57,912 bases of DNA from Acidimicrobiaceae bacterium (GTDB lineage: Bacteria > Actinomycetota > Acidimicrobiia > Acidimicrobiales > RAAP-2). Where the stretch lies: assembly GCA_003133325.1 (NCBI GenBank), contig PKXA01000083.1:32926-90837 (forward strand). The letters are read 5' to 3'. The notes under the pieces are model-generated. The model ran no database searches, was not told where the DNA came from, and saw only the letters and a list, made by a program, of their open reading frames with translations. The position numbers were made by a program, and so were the translations under genes. Shown piece after piece: positions 1 through 8,859 of the stretch; position 1 is the first letter of the stretch, and the number at the start of each line of letters is the position of its first letter.

Positions 1-1
1 G

Positions 2-337
2 AAGGGACCCGAGGCCTTCGAGCTGTTCAGCTGGACCATGGTCGAGCGCGATGCGCCACAGGAACTGCGGGACCAGATGCGGATCATGACTGCAGCGACG
101 TTCGGCGCCAGCGGTTTCGTCGAGGTCGACGACACCGACACCTGGCCGGTGCAGACCAAGGCATCCCTCGGAGCGATCGGCCGTAACCAGAAGTTGCGCT
201 ACCAAGCCATCACGGGCGAAGGGAAGCCCGAAGGCTGGCCCGGCCCCTGCAAGGTATACGACGGCTTTGCCAAGGACGACAGCCAGTGGGAGTTCTGGGT
301 CGAATACCTCAAGTTCATGACCGGGAGGCCCTGGTGA
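2..337 (+). CDS. Ring-hydroxylating dioxygenase alpha subunit, C-terminal end (partial)
   Basis: The reading frame is open from the window edge and runs to a TGA at 335-337, leaving about 111 residues. The sequence has the C-terminal features of the catalytic alpha subunit of a Rieske non-heme iron aromatic dioxygenase: the FVEVDDTDTW stretch, the aromatic-rich YDGFAKDDSQWEFW segment and a terminal FMTGRPW. The Rieske cluster and iron ligands lie upstream, outside the window. The next gene starts with a GTGA overlap and encodes the matching beta subunit, so the pair forms an alpha-beta oxygenase. The enzyme would cis-dihydroxylate an aromatic ring using electrons from a ferredoxin. No ferredoxin or reductase gene is visible here. 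The substrate cannot be inferred from this fragment. Confidence 0.8.
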   Translation, partial: KGPEAFELFSWTMVERDAPQELRDQMRIMTAATFGASGFVEVDDTDTWPVQTKASLGAIGRNQKLRYQAITGEGKPEGWPGPCKVYDGFAKDDSQWEFWVEYLKFMTGRPW

Positions 338-885
338 CCATTACCGATCCTCAGCTCGCGACAAGGGGCCGCCGAGTGCGGGCCTCGGATCCTCTGCATG
401 GCGAGATCGTGGAGCACCTCGAGGACGAGGTGCAGCTTCTCGACGACAACGACATCATGGGTTGGATCCAGTTGCTCACCGAGGACATCGTCTACCGTGC
501 CCCGGTCCGCGTGACGCGCGGGCCGGGCGATCGGTCGCCGTTCGAAACGGAGATGGCCCACTTCGACGAGACCGCCATGACCCTGTTCCTCAAGGCCATG
601 CGGATGACACAGACGTCCAGTGCCTGGGCCGAGAATCCGGTGTCGCGGACCCGGCGCATCGTCAGTAACGTACGGGTGTTCGAGACAGATGTTGCCCTCG
701 AGTATCGAGTCGAGAGCAGCATCCTCCTACTGCGGTCCCGCTACGACGAGCCGACTTACGATCTGCTCTCGGGTCGGCGGATCGACCTCCTGCACCGTGT
801 CGATGACGGATTCAAGCTGGCATCCCGAACGATCTACTTCGACCAGGCGACCCTCGGCATGCAGAACCTCGCCGTCTACCTCTGA
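334..885 (+). CDS. Ring-hydroxylating dioxygenase beta subunit
   Basis: This 183-residue protein has the cone-shaped NTF2/SnoaL fold family pattern of dioxygenase small subunits, including a DDNDIMGWIQLLTEDIVYRAPV segment near the N-terminus and the conserved SNVRVFETD and LLHRVDDGFKLASRTIYFDQ stretches. The length is usual for the family (160-190). The GTG at 334 is chosen because it overlaps the alpha-subunit stop (GTGA), which implies translational coupling. An in-frame GTG at 286 would add 16 residues inside the alpha gene and has no support. The beta subunit is structural and sometimes shapes substrate preference. It acts with the preceding alpha subunit in the cytoplasm. Confidence 0.85.
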   Translation: MTITDPQLATRGRRVRASDPLHGEIVEHLEDEVQLLDDNDIMGWIQLLTEDIVYRAPVRVTRGPGDRSPFETEMAHFDETAMTLFLKAMRMTQTSSAWAENPVSRTRRIVSNVRVFETDVALEYRVESSILLLRSRYDEPTYDLLSGRRIDLLHRVDDGFKLASRTIYFDQATLGMQNLAVYL

Positions 886-1027
886 TGCCCGGCCTCGCCA
901 CACACCGGACCGGGAGCGCCCGACGACTGGGCATCCGTGAGCGGCATCGAGCCATGGTGGCGATGAGCACCAGTTTCTCGATCAATCACGCCTCGCGACC
1001 TCGACACGAAGAACGGAACCGCCGCCC

Positions 1028-1876
1028 ATGAAACTCGCTCACGTCAGCCACGAAGGTCGACGACGGTGGGGGCTCGTCGACACCGAGTCCGGCACGGTCA
1101 CCCCCGTTGTCGGCACCATCGAGGACTGGGGGCCGGCACTCACCCTCGACGGTACCGAACCGACCCTCGACGGCGCGGCGATCCCACTGGCCGAGGTGAC
1201 CTTCCTTCTGCCGATCGTCCCGACTTCCACAATCGTCGGCGTGGGAATGAACTACTGGTCCCACCTCCGTAAGCTCGGCGTCACGGAGCGACCCCCGAGC
1301 ACGATCGGGTATCTCAAGCCTCGGACCGCAATGGTCGCCCACGAGGAGCAGATCACCTACTCGGCACTCACCGAACAGCTCGACTTCGAGGTCGAACTGG
1401 TGGCGATCATCGGTGCGCCAGAGGTGCCCTTCGGCCACCCGACCGACGCGGTGCTGGGCTACACGGTGGGCAACGACGTGAGCGCTCGGGACGCGGCGGC
1501 GCCACCTTTCGGTGGCTTGGATCTCTTCACTATCAAGGCGCTCGATCGGTCGACGCCGCTAGGGCCATGGATCACCACGAAGGACGAGCTGGGTGGAGGA
1601 CCCCAGCCAGACCTCGAGATCTCGCTTCGGGTCAACGGCGAGGGTCGCCAGCTCGATCGGACCAGCAACATGCTCTTCACCATCGACGAGTGCATCCAGT
1701 ACGTCCTCGAGAGGATGAGTCTCACTACCGGTGACGTCGTCTTCACCGGCACCACCGACGGTGTCGGCATGGAGGACGGCCGGTTCCTCCAGCCAGGCGA
1801 CCTCGTCGAAGCCGAGGTGTCCGGTATCGGCGTACTGCGCAACACCGTCGGCTCCCATCAGCCGAGACGACAGTGA
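1028..1876 (+). CDS. Fumarylacetoacetate hydrolase (FAH) family protein
   Basis: This 282-residue protein has a small N-terminal domain and a FAH fold. The metal-binding acidic residues are visible in DFEVELVAIIG and GNDVSARD, and the C-terminal GDVVFTGTTDGVG loop is typical. Family members hydrolyse acylpyruvates or carry out hydration, decarboxylation or isomerisation of the products of meta-cleavage of aromatic rings. Here it lies between an aromatic dioxygenase and a second Rieske oxygenase, so a role in processing a ring-cleavage product is likely. The ATG at 1028 has only a weak ribosome site. The 142 bases upstream hold no other gene. The exact reaction cannot be told from sequence alone. 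Confidence 0.85.
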   Translation: MKLAHVSHEGRRRWGLVDTESGTVTPVVGTIEDWGPALTLDGTEPTLDGAAIPLAEVTFLLPIVPTSTIVGVGMNYWSHLRKLGVTERPPSTIGYLKPRTAMVAHEEQITYSALTEQLDFEVELVAIIGAPEVPFGHPTDAVLGYTVGNDVSARDAAAPPFGGLDLFTIKALDRSTPLGPWITTKDELGGGPQPDLEISLRVNGEGRQLDRTSNMLFTIDECIQYVLERMSLTTGDVVFTGTTDGVGMEDGRFLQPGDLVEAEVSGIGVLRNTVGSHQPRRQ

Positions 1877-1909
1877 GTTGAAGCACATCGAACCCTCAGG
1901 AGATACCCA

Positions 1910-3133
1910 ATGAAGATGACTGAGAGCGACACGATCACCCAGGTCGGACCCGGCACCCCGATGGGTTCGCTGCTGCGTAGCTACTGGGTCCCGGTGCTCC
2001 GCTCGGCGAAGCTCGAGGTGGGACAGGCGCCCGTGAGGTTCCGGATGTTCGGTGAGGACTACATCGCCTTCCGCGGTGCCGACGGATCCGTCGGCGTCCT
2101 CGACGAGGCATGCCCCCACCGCGGCGCCTCGTTGGCACTCGCCAATATCGAGGACAACTGCGTGCGCTGTATCTACCACGGCTGGAAGATCGACACCGCT
2201 GGCAAGCTGGTCGAGGCGCCGACGCATCCCTTGACAGCGAAGCTGGACAAGATTCCCACGGGAGGCCACCCTTCCTACGACGACGCCGGCATGGTCTGGG
2301 CTTGGCTCGGGGTCGGCGAGGCACCCCCGCGACCGGTGTTCGCGTTCTCCGGGCTGCCCGAGAGCCAGGTCATTTCGGCCACCGGGGTCGTTCGTGCCAA
2401 CTGGGTCCAGATGCTCGAGGGCCTCTGGGACACATTCCACGCCCAGATCCTCCATAATCGGGCCAACCGCTCCACGTTCGGCGAGACCGCTCGGATGGCG
2501 AACTACTACTCGAACGTGGCACCTCCCGGGAGTTCGATCGCCTACGACTTCCCCGAGCTGTCGGTCGAGTCGACCGACTACGGCTTCGCCTACAGGTCCT
2601 CCGACGACCTCAAGGATCTGAACTATGCCTGGATCATGCCGTGGTACGTGCACCACACCGTCGGGCCGAACCCCCTCGACGATAAGGCCGTGCAGATCCA
2701 CGTGCCGATTGACGACGACCACACCCTCTTTTGGCAGCTGATGTACAACCGACACGTCCCCTTCGAGCCGGACGGCTACGCGAGACGATCGTTCCCCGCC
2801 TTCGCCGACCTCAACGAGTTCCGCTCGGAGTTCACCCCGGAGAACGGCTGGAGGCAAGACCGAGAGGCGATGGCCGAGGGCCGCAGCTTCACCGGTATCG
2901 CGGACGGACGGGGTGCATTGCAGATCCTCGTCGAGGACATCGCCATCGCCGAGGGCCAAGGTCATCTCGACCGCTCGAAGGAGAACCTCGGTGCCACCGA
3001 CCGTGTGGTCACCCGAGGACGCAAGGCGCTACTCCAAGCGGCCCTGGACTTCGAACGGGGTGAGCCCGCGTTCGGGCTCCGGGCCGACGTCTCGGCCGTC
3101 GAGGCGGTGTTCGAGCCCAAAGTGCACTCCTAG
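1910..3133 (+). CDS. Rieske non-heme iron oxygenase, phthalate 4,5-dioxygenase type
   Basis: This is a single-component-type oxygenase subunit of 407 residues. The Rieske [2Fe-2S] ligands are C68, H70, C87 and H90 (CPH and CIYH), and the mononuclear iron site is D174-H177-H182 in LWDTFHAQILH. The overall length and order match the homotrimeric phthalate dioxygenase/vanillate demethylase group. Such enzymes hydroxylate or O-demethylate aromatic acids with electrons from a separate flavin/ferredoxin reductase, which is not encoded nearby. A good AGGAG site lies seven bases before the ATG. It follows the FAH gene by 33 bases and is probably in the same transcript. The substrate is unknown. Confidence 0.9.
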   Translation: MKMTESDTITQVGPGTPMGSLLRSYWVPVLRSAKLEVGQAPVRFRMFGEDYIAFRGADGSVGVLDEACPHRGASLALANIEDNCVRCIYHGWKIDTAGKLVEAPTHPLTAKLDKIPTGGHPSYDDAGMVWAWLGVGEAPPRPVFAFSGLPESQVISATGVVRANWVQMLEGLWDTFHAQILHNRANRSTFGETARMANYYSNVAPPGSSIAYDFPELSVESTDYGFAYRSSDDLKDLNYAWIMPWYVHHTVGPNPLDDKAVQIHVPIDDDHTLFWQLMYNRHVPFEPDGYARRSFPAFADLNEFRSEFTPENGWRQDREAMAEGRSFTGIADGRGALQILVEDIAIAEGQGHLDRSKENLGATDRVVTRGRKALLQAALDFERGEPAFGLRADVSAVEAVFEPKVHS

Positions 3134-3175
3134 CCGATTGACCCTTGTACCGAACCTCCTTGAAAGGAACCTCCC

Positions 3176-3748
3176 ATGACAACCAAGCCGGCCCGGCTGT
3201 CCCACGTCGTCCTCCACTCCACTGATCCCAAGCGCCTCATCGACTGGTACTGCGACGCGCTCGGTGGCGAGATCGTCTTCGACTCGCCGTTCTTCGTCTT
3301 CATGACCTATGACGAGGAGCACCACCGCGTCGCTTCGCTGCTGAGCTCGACTGATTCGAGTTCTCGCACCCCGGGCACCGGGCTTTCGCATGTCGCCTTC
3401 GGGTTCAACACCATCGGTGACCTCCTCGACCACTACGATCGGATCAAGGCACAGGGAAACAAGCCGGTGACCAGCATCCACCATGGGCCGACGATCTCTC
3501 TGTATTACAAGGACGTCGACGGTAACAACGTCGAGTTCTTCGTCGACACCATGCCGCCGGCGGAGGCAACGGCATTCCTCAAGGGCCCGTCCTACGCCCA
3601 GAACCCGATCGGCTACGAGATCGACCCCGAGGACCTGGTCGCCCAACGGGCCGGTGGCGCGTCGGACACGGAGCTGCTCGCTTTCGATACCGAGCGCGAA
3701 GTCGACATCATGGCGACGCTCATGCGCCAGCAAGAGCTTCTGGCCTGA
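3176..3748 (+). CDS. VOC-family protein, probable extradiol dioxygenase
   Basis: This 190-residue protein has one pair of vicinal-oxygen-chelate beta-alpha-beta modules. The likely metal ligands are H10 (LSHVV), H72 (LSHVAFGF) and E120 (GNNVEFFVD), the arrangement of single-domain type I extradiol dioxygenases and glyoxalases. It sits among aromatic oxygenases, which favours ring cleavage of a catechol-like product over lactoylglutathione lyase activity. The C-terminal 60 residues are outside the VOC core and helical. AAAGGA precedes the ATG. It is followed after one base by the SnoaL-like gene. A non-enzymatic or isomerase VOC protein remains possible. Confidence 0.75.
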   Translation: MTTKPARLSHVVLHSTDPKRLIDWYCDALGGEIVFDSPFFVFMTYDEEHHRVASLLSSTDSSSRTPGTGLSHVAFGFNTIGDLLDHYDRIKAQGNKPVTSIHHGPTISLYYKDVDGNNVEFFVDTMPPAEATAFLKGPSYAQNPIGYEIDPEDLVAQRAGGASDTELLAFDTEREVDIMATLMRQQELLA

Positions 3749-3749
3749 C

Positions 3750-4208
3750 ATGGCGACCTCCACCGACAATCAGCTGCCGATCGAAGACCGACTGGCAATC
3801 GAGCAGCAGTGCACCCGGCTCAGCTACGCCTTCGCCTACCACATCGACCACGGTGAGTTCGAGGAGATGATCGCCCTCTTCACCGAGGACGGCGTCTTCG
3901 ACCGTGCCGGGCTGGTGCATCGTGGCCACGACGAGCTCCGTGAGGGGATGCGGGAGCGTCCCCCGATCACCACTCGGCACGTGATGACCAACTTCTACTT
4001 CGACACTGTCGGGCCCGATGTCGCCACCGGCACGGTGTACGTGATGACCTACCACGCCCATGGCTCCTACAGCGGCGAAGCAATGGTCTACGGCACGGAA
4101 CACGGACGCCTGATGGAACTGCGCGACGAGTACCGCCTGACCGTCGACGGCTGGCGCATTGCGAGTCGCATCGGGACGCCGATCTTCGTGCCGAAGGTGT
4201 GGCCGTAA
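3750..4208 (+). CDS. SnoaL-like / NTF2-superfamily protein
   Basis: This 152-residue protein has the SnoaL-like pattern: an N-terminal helix pair, HIDHGEFEEMIALFTEDGVF, and a C-terminal EYRLTVDGWRIASRIGTPIFV strand. The fold is used by polyketide cyclases, dehydratases and dioxygenase beta subunits. The ATG at 3750 is one base after the VOC stop, so the two are translationally linked. It ends the aromatic operon that begins at 1028 or earlier. It could be a dehydratase for a dihydrodiol or an accessory to the Rieske enzyme. No catalytic residue assignment is possible with confidence. Confidence 0.7.
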   Translation: MATSTDNQLPIEDRLAIEQQCTRLSYAFAYHIDHGEFEEMIALFTEDGVFDRAGLVHRGHDELREGMRERPPITTRHVMTNFYFDTVGPDVATGTVYVMTYHAHGSYSGEAMVYGTEHGRLMELRDEYRLTVDGWRIASRIGTPIFVPKVWP

Positions 4209-4283
4209 GGCGAGGGACCACCCGGGTCGTCGCTGGGACGAGTCCCTGGCGACGAACCTCCGGCCGGTGGTGACGCCCCCTGG

Positions 4284-4345
4284 TACGATCGGCCGACGGA
4301 CCGTCGTGGTAGGCGCGACCACCCCCGTGGCCCACGACGCGGGGG
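4284..4345 (+). promoter_or_regulatory. Promoter/operator region of the TetR gene with two inverted repeats
   Basis: A TACGAT hexamer at 4284-4289 resembles a -10 box; no clear -35 is seen. A perfect palindrome CGACGGaCCGTCG lies at 4294-4306, just downstream. A second inverted repeat, CCCCCG (4322-4327) with CGGGGG (4340-4345), follows before the GTG at 4367. The first is a plausible autoregulatory TetR operator. The assignment is inference from position and symmetry. Confidence 0.4.
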
Positions 4346-4366
4346 ACGAAGGCTGAGGAGCTGCGA

Positions 4367-5002
4367 GTGGCCGCCAAGAGGATCGCTCCAGAGGAGCGGA
4401 AGGCGCTGATTGTCGACGCGGCGGCGCACTTGCTCGACGAGCGTGGTTTCGGCGAGATCACCGTCGAGATGCTGCGCGACGCTGTCGGTCTCTCGAAGGG
4501 AGGGCTGTACCACTACGTCCAGTCCAAGAACGACGTCCTCGTTCTGGTGTGCGAGATGGCTGCTCAGCAGATGCTCGAGGGTCTCGATAAAGCGAGAGCC
4601 CACGAGGGCTCGTCGCGGGAGCGCATCGAGGTCCTGGTCAGCGAGCATTTCGACCTGGTGCTGCGTTACGGCGGCGCCTTGTGGGCCTTCTTTGGCGAAC
4701 GCAACCGCCTCTCCCCCGTGGAGCGTGACCGGGTGCTCGTGCTGGAGCGCAAGTACCTTCACGGCATGAAGGCGATGTTCGACGAGATGCGCGCCGCGGG
4801 TGAGCTACGAGAACTCGACACCATGATTCTGAGTGAGGCGTTCCTCGGAATGGTCAACTGGGTCGCCCGGTGGCATCGGGGCCAGACCGCCGTCAGCTCG
4901 CTGCGAGCCACGCTTCTCGACCTCTTCGTGGGCGGTGCTCTGCTGGGCGGTGGCGACCCGTTGCGCCGCTACCCACTGGCACCTCCACTCGGCCCGACCT
5001 GA
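4367..5002 (+). CDS. TetR/AcrR-family transcriptional regulator
   Basis: This is a 211-residue regulator with an N-terminal helix-turn-helix (DERGFGEITVEMLRDAVGLSKGGLYHYVQSK, residues about 24-55) followed by an all-helical ligand domain. The GTG start is preceded by GAGGAG at a suitable distance. It is codirectional with, and 158 bases after, the aromatic operon. It most likely represses that operon or itself in response to an aromatic or CoA-thioester ligand. A palindrome at 4294-4306 lies in its own promoter. The C-terminus is proline-rich (RRYPLAPPLGPT) and probably disordered. The following 178 bases to the convergent lpd gene hold nothing I recognise. Confidence 0.9.
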   Translation: MAAKRIAPEERKALIVDAAAHLLDERGFGEITVEMLRDAVGLSKGGLYHYVQSKNDVLVLVCEMAAQQMLEGLDKARAHEGSSRERIEVLVSEHFDLVLRYGGALWAFFGERNRLSPVERDRVLVLERKYLHGMKAMFDEMRAAGELRELDTMILSEAFLGMVNWVARWHRGQTAVSSLRATLLDLFVGGALLGGGDPLRRYPLAPPLGPT

Positions 5003-5180
5003 GCCGTCCACGAACCCCCCGGACCCGCTTGACTCGCCCGAACCGTCACCGGAAGCGAAGCCGCGGCTGTTCACGAGACGCTGGGCCTCGCTCGGGGCCG
5101 AGAGCTCGCCTTGTGCGCGGAGCTTGTCCAATTCCGGAGGCCCCGGTGTCCAGATCTGCTCAATGACCTGGTGGAGCCCG

Positions 5181-6569
5181 TCATGGGTGGAGGTGGAACG
5201 GTGAACCGGCGGCGGCGAGGGCCGCTTCGCGGATCCCTTCGGTGAGGGTGGGATGGGCATGGACGACGTCGCCGACCTCGGCGGCCAGCGCCTCCCACGA
5301 AGTGGCCAGGCCGAGTTCGCCGATAAGTTCGGTTGCGGATGGGCCGACGACGTGCCCCCCGAGGAGGGTGCCGTCGGCGGCGCAGACGAGTTTCACAAGT
5401 CCACCGCCGCCTTCGATCAGGGCCCGGGCGTTGCCGGCAAGCGGGACTGTGGTGACGATGATCTGGTCGCCGTGCGTGTCGCGGGCCTGCGGTTCGGTGA
5501 GCCCGACCGAGGCGACCTCGGGGGTGCAATAGGTGACCCGGGGGACGAGGTGGTGCTCCACCGGGTTCGGGTCGAGCCCGGCGATGACATCGGCGACGAC
5601 GAACCCTTCGGCGAACGCGGCGTGGGCGAGCGCGAGGGTGGGAAGGACGTCCCCGACAGCCCAGAGGCCATCGACGGATGTGGACCCGAACGCGTCGGCG
5701 ATCACGTGGCCCCGCTCGCTGAGTACGCCGAGCTCTTCCAAGCCCATTCTCGCGGTAGCCGGTCGTCGGCCGACGGCTACCAGCATCTGGTCGGCGGTGA
5801 TCGTGCTGCCGTCGGAGGTCTCGACCACGACTCCGGCGTCACTGCAGCGTGCACCGGTCAGGCTCGTCGAGACGCGGACCTTGATGCCCCGCTGAGAGAA
5901 GGCCCGGGTCAGCGCTTTCGAACTGTCGGGGTCCTCGAGCGGGAGGAGCTGATCGGCGACCTCGAGCACGGTCACCTCGGAGCCGAGTGATCGCCAGAGT
6001 GATGCGAACTCGACGCCGATGCTTCCCCCTCCGACGACGACGACCGATTGCGGGATTCGCTCGAGTCGTAGGGCTTCGTCGGAGCGGAGGATCCGGTTAC
6101 CGTCGGGAGTGACGTGGGGCAGGTCGATCGGTGCGGAGCCGGTCGCGATCACCAGGTGCGCTGCTCGCAGGGTGGTGGTATCGCCGTCGGCGCCGGTGAC
6201 GGCGGCTTCACCCGGCCCCACGACCCGACCCCAACCCTCGACGACCGTGATGGACCGGCTGGCGAGCAGCCCGCTGAGGCCCCGGTGAAGCTGATCCACG
6301 ACCCGGTCCCGGAACCGTCCGGCGGCGTCAACGTCGACCTCCGGGCCGGCAGTGGCGAGGCCGAGCTCGACGAGCTGTGGCACGGTGTCGGCGAGGTGGG
6401 CGACGTGCAGCAGGGCCTTGGAGGGGATGCAACCCCGGTGCAGGCACGTACCACCGACCCGGTCGGCTTCGATGACGGCGACCCGCAGGCCGTGGCCCAC
6501 CGCCCGAAGCGCAGTTGCATAGCCGCCGGGTCCGCCACCGAGGACGACGATGTCGTAGGTGTCGCTCAC
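5181..6569 (-). CDS. lpdA: Dihydrolipoyl dehydrogenase, E3 of the branched-chain 2-oxoacid dehydrogenase complex
   Basis: This 462-residue flavoprotein reoxidises the dihydrolipoyl arm of E2 with NAD+. The FAD-binding GGGPGG motif is at residues 11-16, the redox disulfide is C42/C47 in GGTCLHRGCIPSK, the NAD-binding GGGSIGVEFA lies mid-protein, and the HAHPTLTE catalytic His-Glu dyad is near the C-terminus. It starts with GTG and overlaps the E2 stop by four bases (GTGA). It is the last gene of the four-gene complex operon, a dedicated E3 rather than the housekeeping copy. All key residues are present. Confidence 0.95.
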   Translation of the reverse strand: MSDTYDIVVLGGGPGGYATALRAVGHGLRVAVIEADRVGGTCLHRGCIPSKALLHVAHLADTVPQLVELGLATAGPEVDVDAAGRFRDRVVDQLHRGLSGLLASRSITVVEGWGRVVGPGEAAVTGADGDTTTLRAAHLVIATGSAPIDLPHVTPDGNRILRSDEALRLERIPQSVVVVGGGSIGVEFASLWRSLGSEVTVLEVADQLLPLEDPDSSKALTRAFSQRGIKVRVSTSLTGARCSDAGVVVETSDGSTITADQMLVAVGRRPATARMGLEELGVLSERGHVIADAFGSTSVDGLWAVGDVLPTLALAHAAFAEGFVVADVIAGLDPNPVEHHLVPRVTYCTPEVASVGLTEPQARDTHGDQIIVTTVPLAGNARALIEGGGGLVKLVCAADGTLLGGHVVGPSATELIGELGLATSWEALAAEVGDVVHAHPTLTEGIREAALAAAGSPFHLHP

Positions 6570-7879
6570 GAGAGCAGCAGGGCCAGCTCAGGGGCCTCGA
6601 TCAGTTGGCGCAGACCACTGAGGAACCGGCCAGCTTCGGTTCCGTCGAACACTCGGTGGTCGAAGGCGAGCGTGAGTGACGCCGTCGACCGGGCGACGAC
6701 CGCTCCGTCGACAACATGTGGCCGAGGTCGGATCGAGCCGACGCCGAGGATCGCTGCCTCAGGGTGGTTGATGATCGGGATGCCCTCGTCGAGGCCGAGG
6801 GCCCCGAAGTTGGAGATCGTGAAGGTCGAGCCCTGCAGGTCGGCGGGGCCGAGCGTGCCGGCCCGTGCACCCTCCGAGAGCCGGGCCATCTCGGTCGACA
6901 GTTCGTGCACTGTGAGCTGCTGGGCACCGTGGACGACAGTCACGACCAGCCCGCGCTGGGTAGCCGTGCCGATTCCCAGGTCCACCGTGTCGTGGACTCG
7001 GATCTCGGGGACGTCGTCGATGAAGGTTGCGTTCAGGATCGGGTTTGCCTGCAACGTCTGCACGACGAGGCGGGACAAGAGCGAGAAGGGCGTGACGACC
7101 ATGTCGAGGCCTTGGCGGGCCGCGTGGTCGTTCAGTGCGGCGCGGACCTCGAGGAGCCTCGTGCAGTCGGCAGTGACACTGCAGGTGGCGTCCGGGATGC
7201 GCGCCCGGGAGGTGGCCAAACGCTCGGCGATGCGAGCCCGTACGCCGCTCACGGGGATGATCGAAGACGAGGACGAGGCAGGTGTCCTCGTGCCTGCGGT
7301 GGTCGTGCGCGCGGCCGCCTCCACGTCGGCCCGGGTCACGATGCCTCCGGGACCCGATCCTGGTGTGGCTTGGTTGAGATCCACCCCGAGGCGACGGGCC
7401 AGGAGCCGGACCGGCGGTTTGGCGAGCGGTCGCTCGTTCGGAGCCTGGGGGGGCATGGACGCCGGCGCAGTGGCACTTGCTCTGACTAGGGCCGCCCCAC
7501 GCGTGGTGCGGCGGCTGCGATCGATGGAGCCGTCGTGTCCGTAGCCGACGAGGGTCGGCTCGGGGCGCGGGGAAGCGTCGTCGGCAAGGATCGGCGCGTC
7601 GGGCCCGGCGGTTGGAGCGCCGGCACCAGAGGACGTATCGATTCGGGTGAGCAGCGTACCGACCTGCAGGGTCTCCCCGTCGTCACCGCCCAGGGCCACG
7701 ATGGCCCCCTCGTAGGGTGACGGTACCTCGACCACGGCCTTGGCCGTCTCGACGAAGCACAATGGCTGATTGAGGGCAACGCGGTCCCCGACGCCGACCA
7801 ACCAGTTCACGATTGTCGCCTCTTCGAGGCCCTCGCCGAGGTCTGGGACGAGGAAGTCCCGCTCGGTCGGCTCAGGCAT
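6566..7879 (-). CDS. Branched-chain 2-oxoacid dehydrogenase E2 (dihydrolipoamide acyltransferase)
   Basis: This 437-residue protein has a lipoyl domain (residues 8-85; lipoyl-lysine K47 in ETAKA), a linker rich in Pro, Ala and Ser, a peripheral-subunit-binding domain around PPVRLLARRLGVDL, and a C-terminal catalytic domain with the AFDHRVFDG active-site histidine and aspartate. It forms the core of the complex and transfers the acyl group to CoA. The ATG at 7879 overlaps the E1beta stop by eight bases. A longer upstream extension in this frame is only the shadow of E1beta. Operon position and domain order identify it as the BCKDH-type core; specificity for branched chains is inferred from the nearby leucine genes. 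Confidence 0.92.
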   Translation of the reverse strand: MPEPTERDFLVPDLGEGLEEATIVNWLVGVGDRVALNQPLCFVETAKAVVEVPSPYEGAIVALGGDDGETLQVGTLLTRIDTSSGAGAPTAGPDAPILADDASPRPEPTLVGYGHDGSIDRSRRTTRGAALVRASATAPASMPPQAPNERPLAKPPVRLLARRLGVDLNQATPGSGPGGIVTRADVEAAARTTTAGTRTPASSSSSIIPVSGVRARIAERLATSRARIPDATCSVTADCTRLLEVRAALNDHAARQGLDMVVTPFSLLSRLVVQTLQANPILNATFIDDVPEIRVHDTVDLGIGTATQRGLVVTVVHGAQQLTVHELSTEMARLSEGARAGTLGPADLQGSTFTISNFGALGLDEGIPIINHPEAAILGVGSIRPRPHVVDGAVVARSTASLTLAFDHRVFDGTEAGRFLSGLRQLIEAPELALLLS

Positions 7880-8849
7880 GGTCGTAGGTGAGCGACCGCT
7901 CGACCGTGTCGAGGAGGCGGTCGACCCCGGGCAGCCAGATGGACTCGAGGCGGGCCGGGGGATAGGGGGTGTCGAACCCTGTCGCACGGAGGACCGGTGC
8001 CTCCAGGTTCCAGAAGAGCTCTTCTTGCACCCGAGCCGCGAGCTCGGCGCCCATGCCGAGGGTGCGGGGCCCCTCGTGGAGCACCACACACCGCCCGGTC
8101 TTGACCACCGACGCTGCCACCGTGTCGAAATCGAGGGGCACCAGCGAACGCAGATCGATGATCTCGAGGTCCCAGCCGTGCTCGTCGTGCGCGACCGCCG
8201 CCGCTTCCAGTGCGGTGACGACCAGGCCGCCATAGGTCACCACCGTCACGGTGTCCCCGGCTCGGCGTACCGCCGCTTTCCCGATCGGCTCCGTGCGCTT
8301 GCCCCGCTCGACGTCCTCGCGGGCCCAGTACCGACGCTTCGGCTCGAGGAAGACCACCGGGTCATCCAACTCGATGCTGTCGCGCAGGAGCGAGTAAGCG
8401 TCCGACGGGGTCGACGGCACCACCACCTTCAGCCCGGCGGTGTGAGCCCAATAGGTCTCGGTCGACTCCGAGTGGTGCTCGGGTGAGCCGATTCCGCCGA
8501 ACGACGGTACCCGAAGGGTCACCGGCATGTTCACCAGCCCGCGGGTGCGGGAGCGGTACTTCGCCAGATGGGTGACGATCTGGTCGAACGCGGGGTAGGT
8601 GAACCCGTCGAACTGGATCTCGGGGACCGGGCGGAACCCACGGATCGCCATCCCGACCGCTGCACCCACGATGGCGGACTCCGCCAGCGGGGTATCGAAG
8701 CAGCGCTGCTTCCCGAACGTGGACCGCAGGCCGTCGGTCACCCGAAACACGCCTCCTTGGCGGCCAACGTCCTCTCCGAAGACGACCACCCGGTCATCGG
8801 CTTCCATGGCGTCGTGCAGAGCGGCCCCGATCGCCTGCACCATCGTCAT
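7872..8849 (-). CDS. Branched-chain 2-oxoacid dehydrogenase E1 beta subunit
   Basis: This 325-residue transketolase-pyrimidine/C-domain protein has the family landmarks VVVFGEDVGRQGGVFRVT, DTPLAESAIVG and RVPSFGGIGSPEHHS. Two ATGs compete. The one at 8849 is chosen because a GAGG lies eight bases upstream, across the E1alpha stop; GTG at 8858 and ATG at 8843 are alternatives. It pairs with E1alpha to decarboxylate the branched 2-oxoacid with thiamine diphosphate and reductively acylate E2. It lies ten bases from E1alpha and overlaps E2, so expression is coupled. Confidence 0.93.
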   Translation of the reverse strand: MTMVQAIGAALHDAMEADDRVVVFGEDVGRQGGVFRVTDGLRSTFGKQRCFDTPLAESAIVGAAVGMAIRGFRPVPEIQFDGFTYPAFDQIVTHLAKYRSRTRGLVNMPVTLRVPSFGGIGSPEHHSESTETYWAHTAGLKVVVPSTPSDAYSLLRDSIELDDPVVFLEPKRRYWAREDVERGKRTEPIGKAAVRRAGDTVTVVTYGGLVVTALEAAAVAHDEHGWDLEIIDLRSLVPLDFDTVAASVVKTGRCVVLHEGPRTLGMGAELAARVQEELFWNLEAPVLRATGFDTPYPPARLESIWLPGVDRLLDTVERSLTYDHA

Positions 8850-8859
8850 CGTCGCCACC

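Noticed and set aside
1559-2965. Long minus-strand open frame opposite the FAH and Rieske genes
   Set aside because: GC-rich coding DNA leaves long antisense frames; the plus-strand genes have full family motifs and the antisense product has none.
4805-5260. Minus-strand open frame between the TetR and lpd genes
   Set aside because: It overlaps both neighbours in shadow frames and the translation is low-complexity with no recognisable motif.
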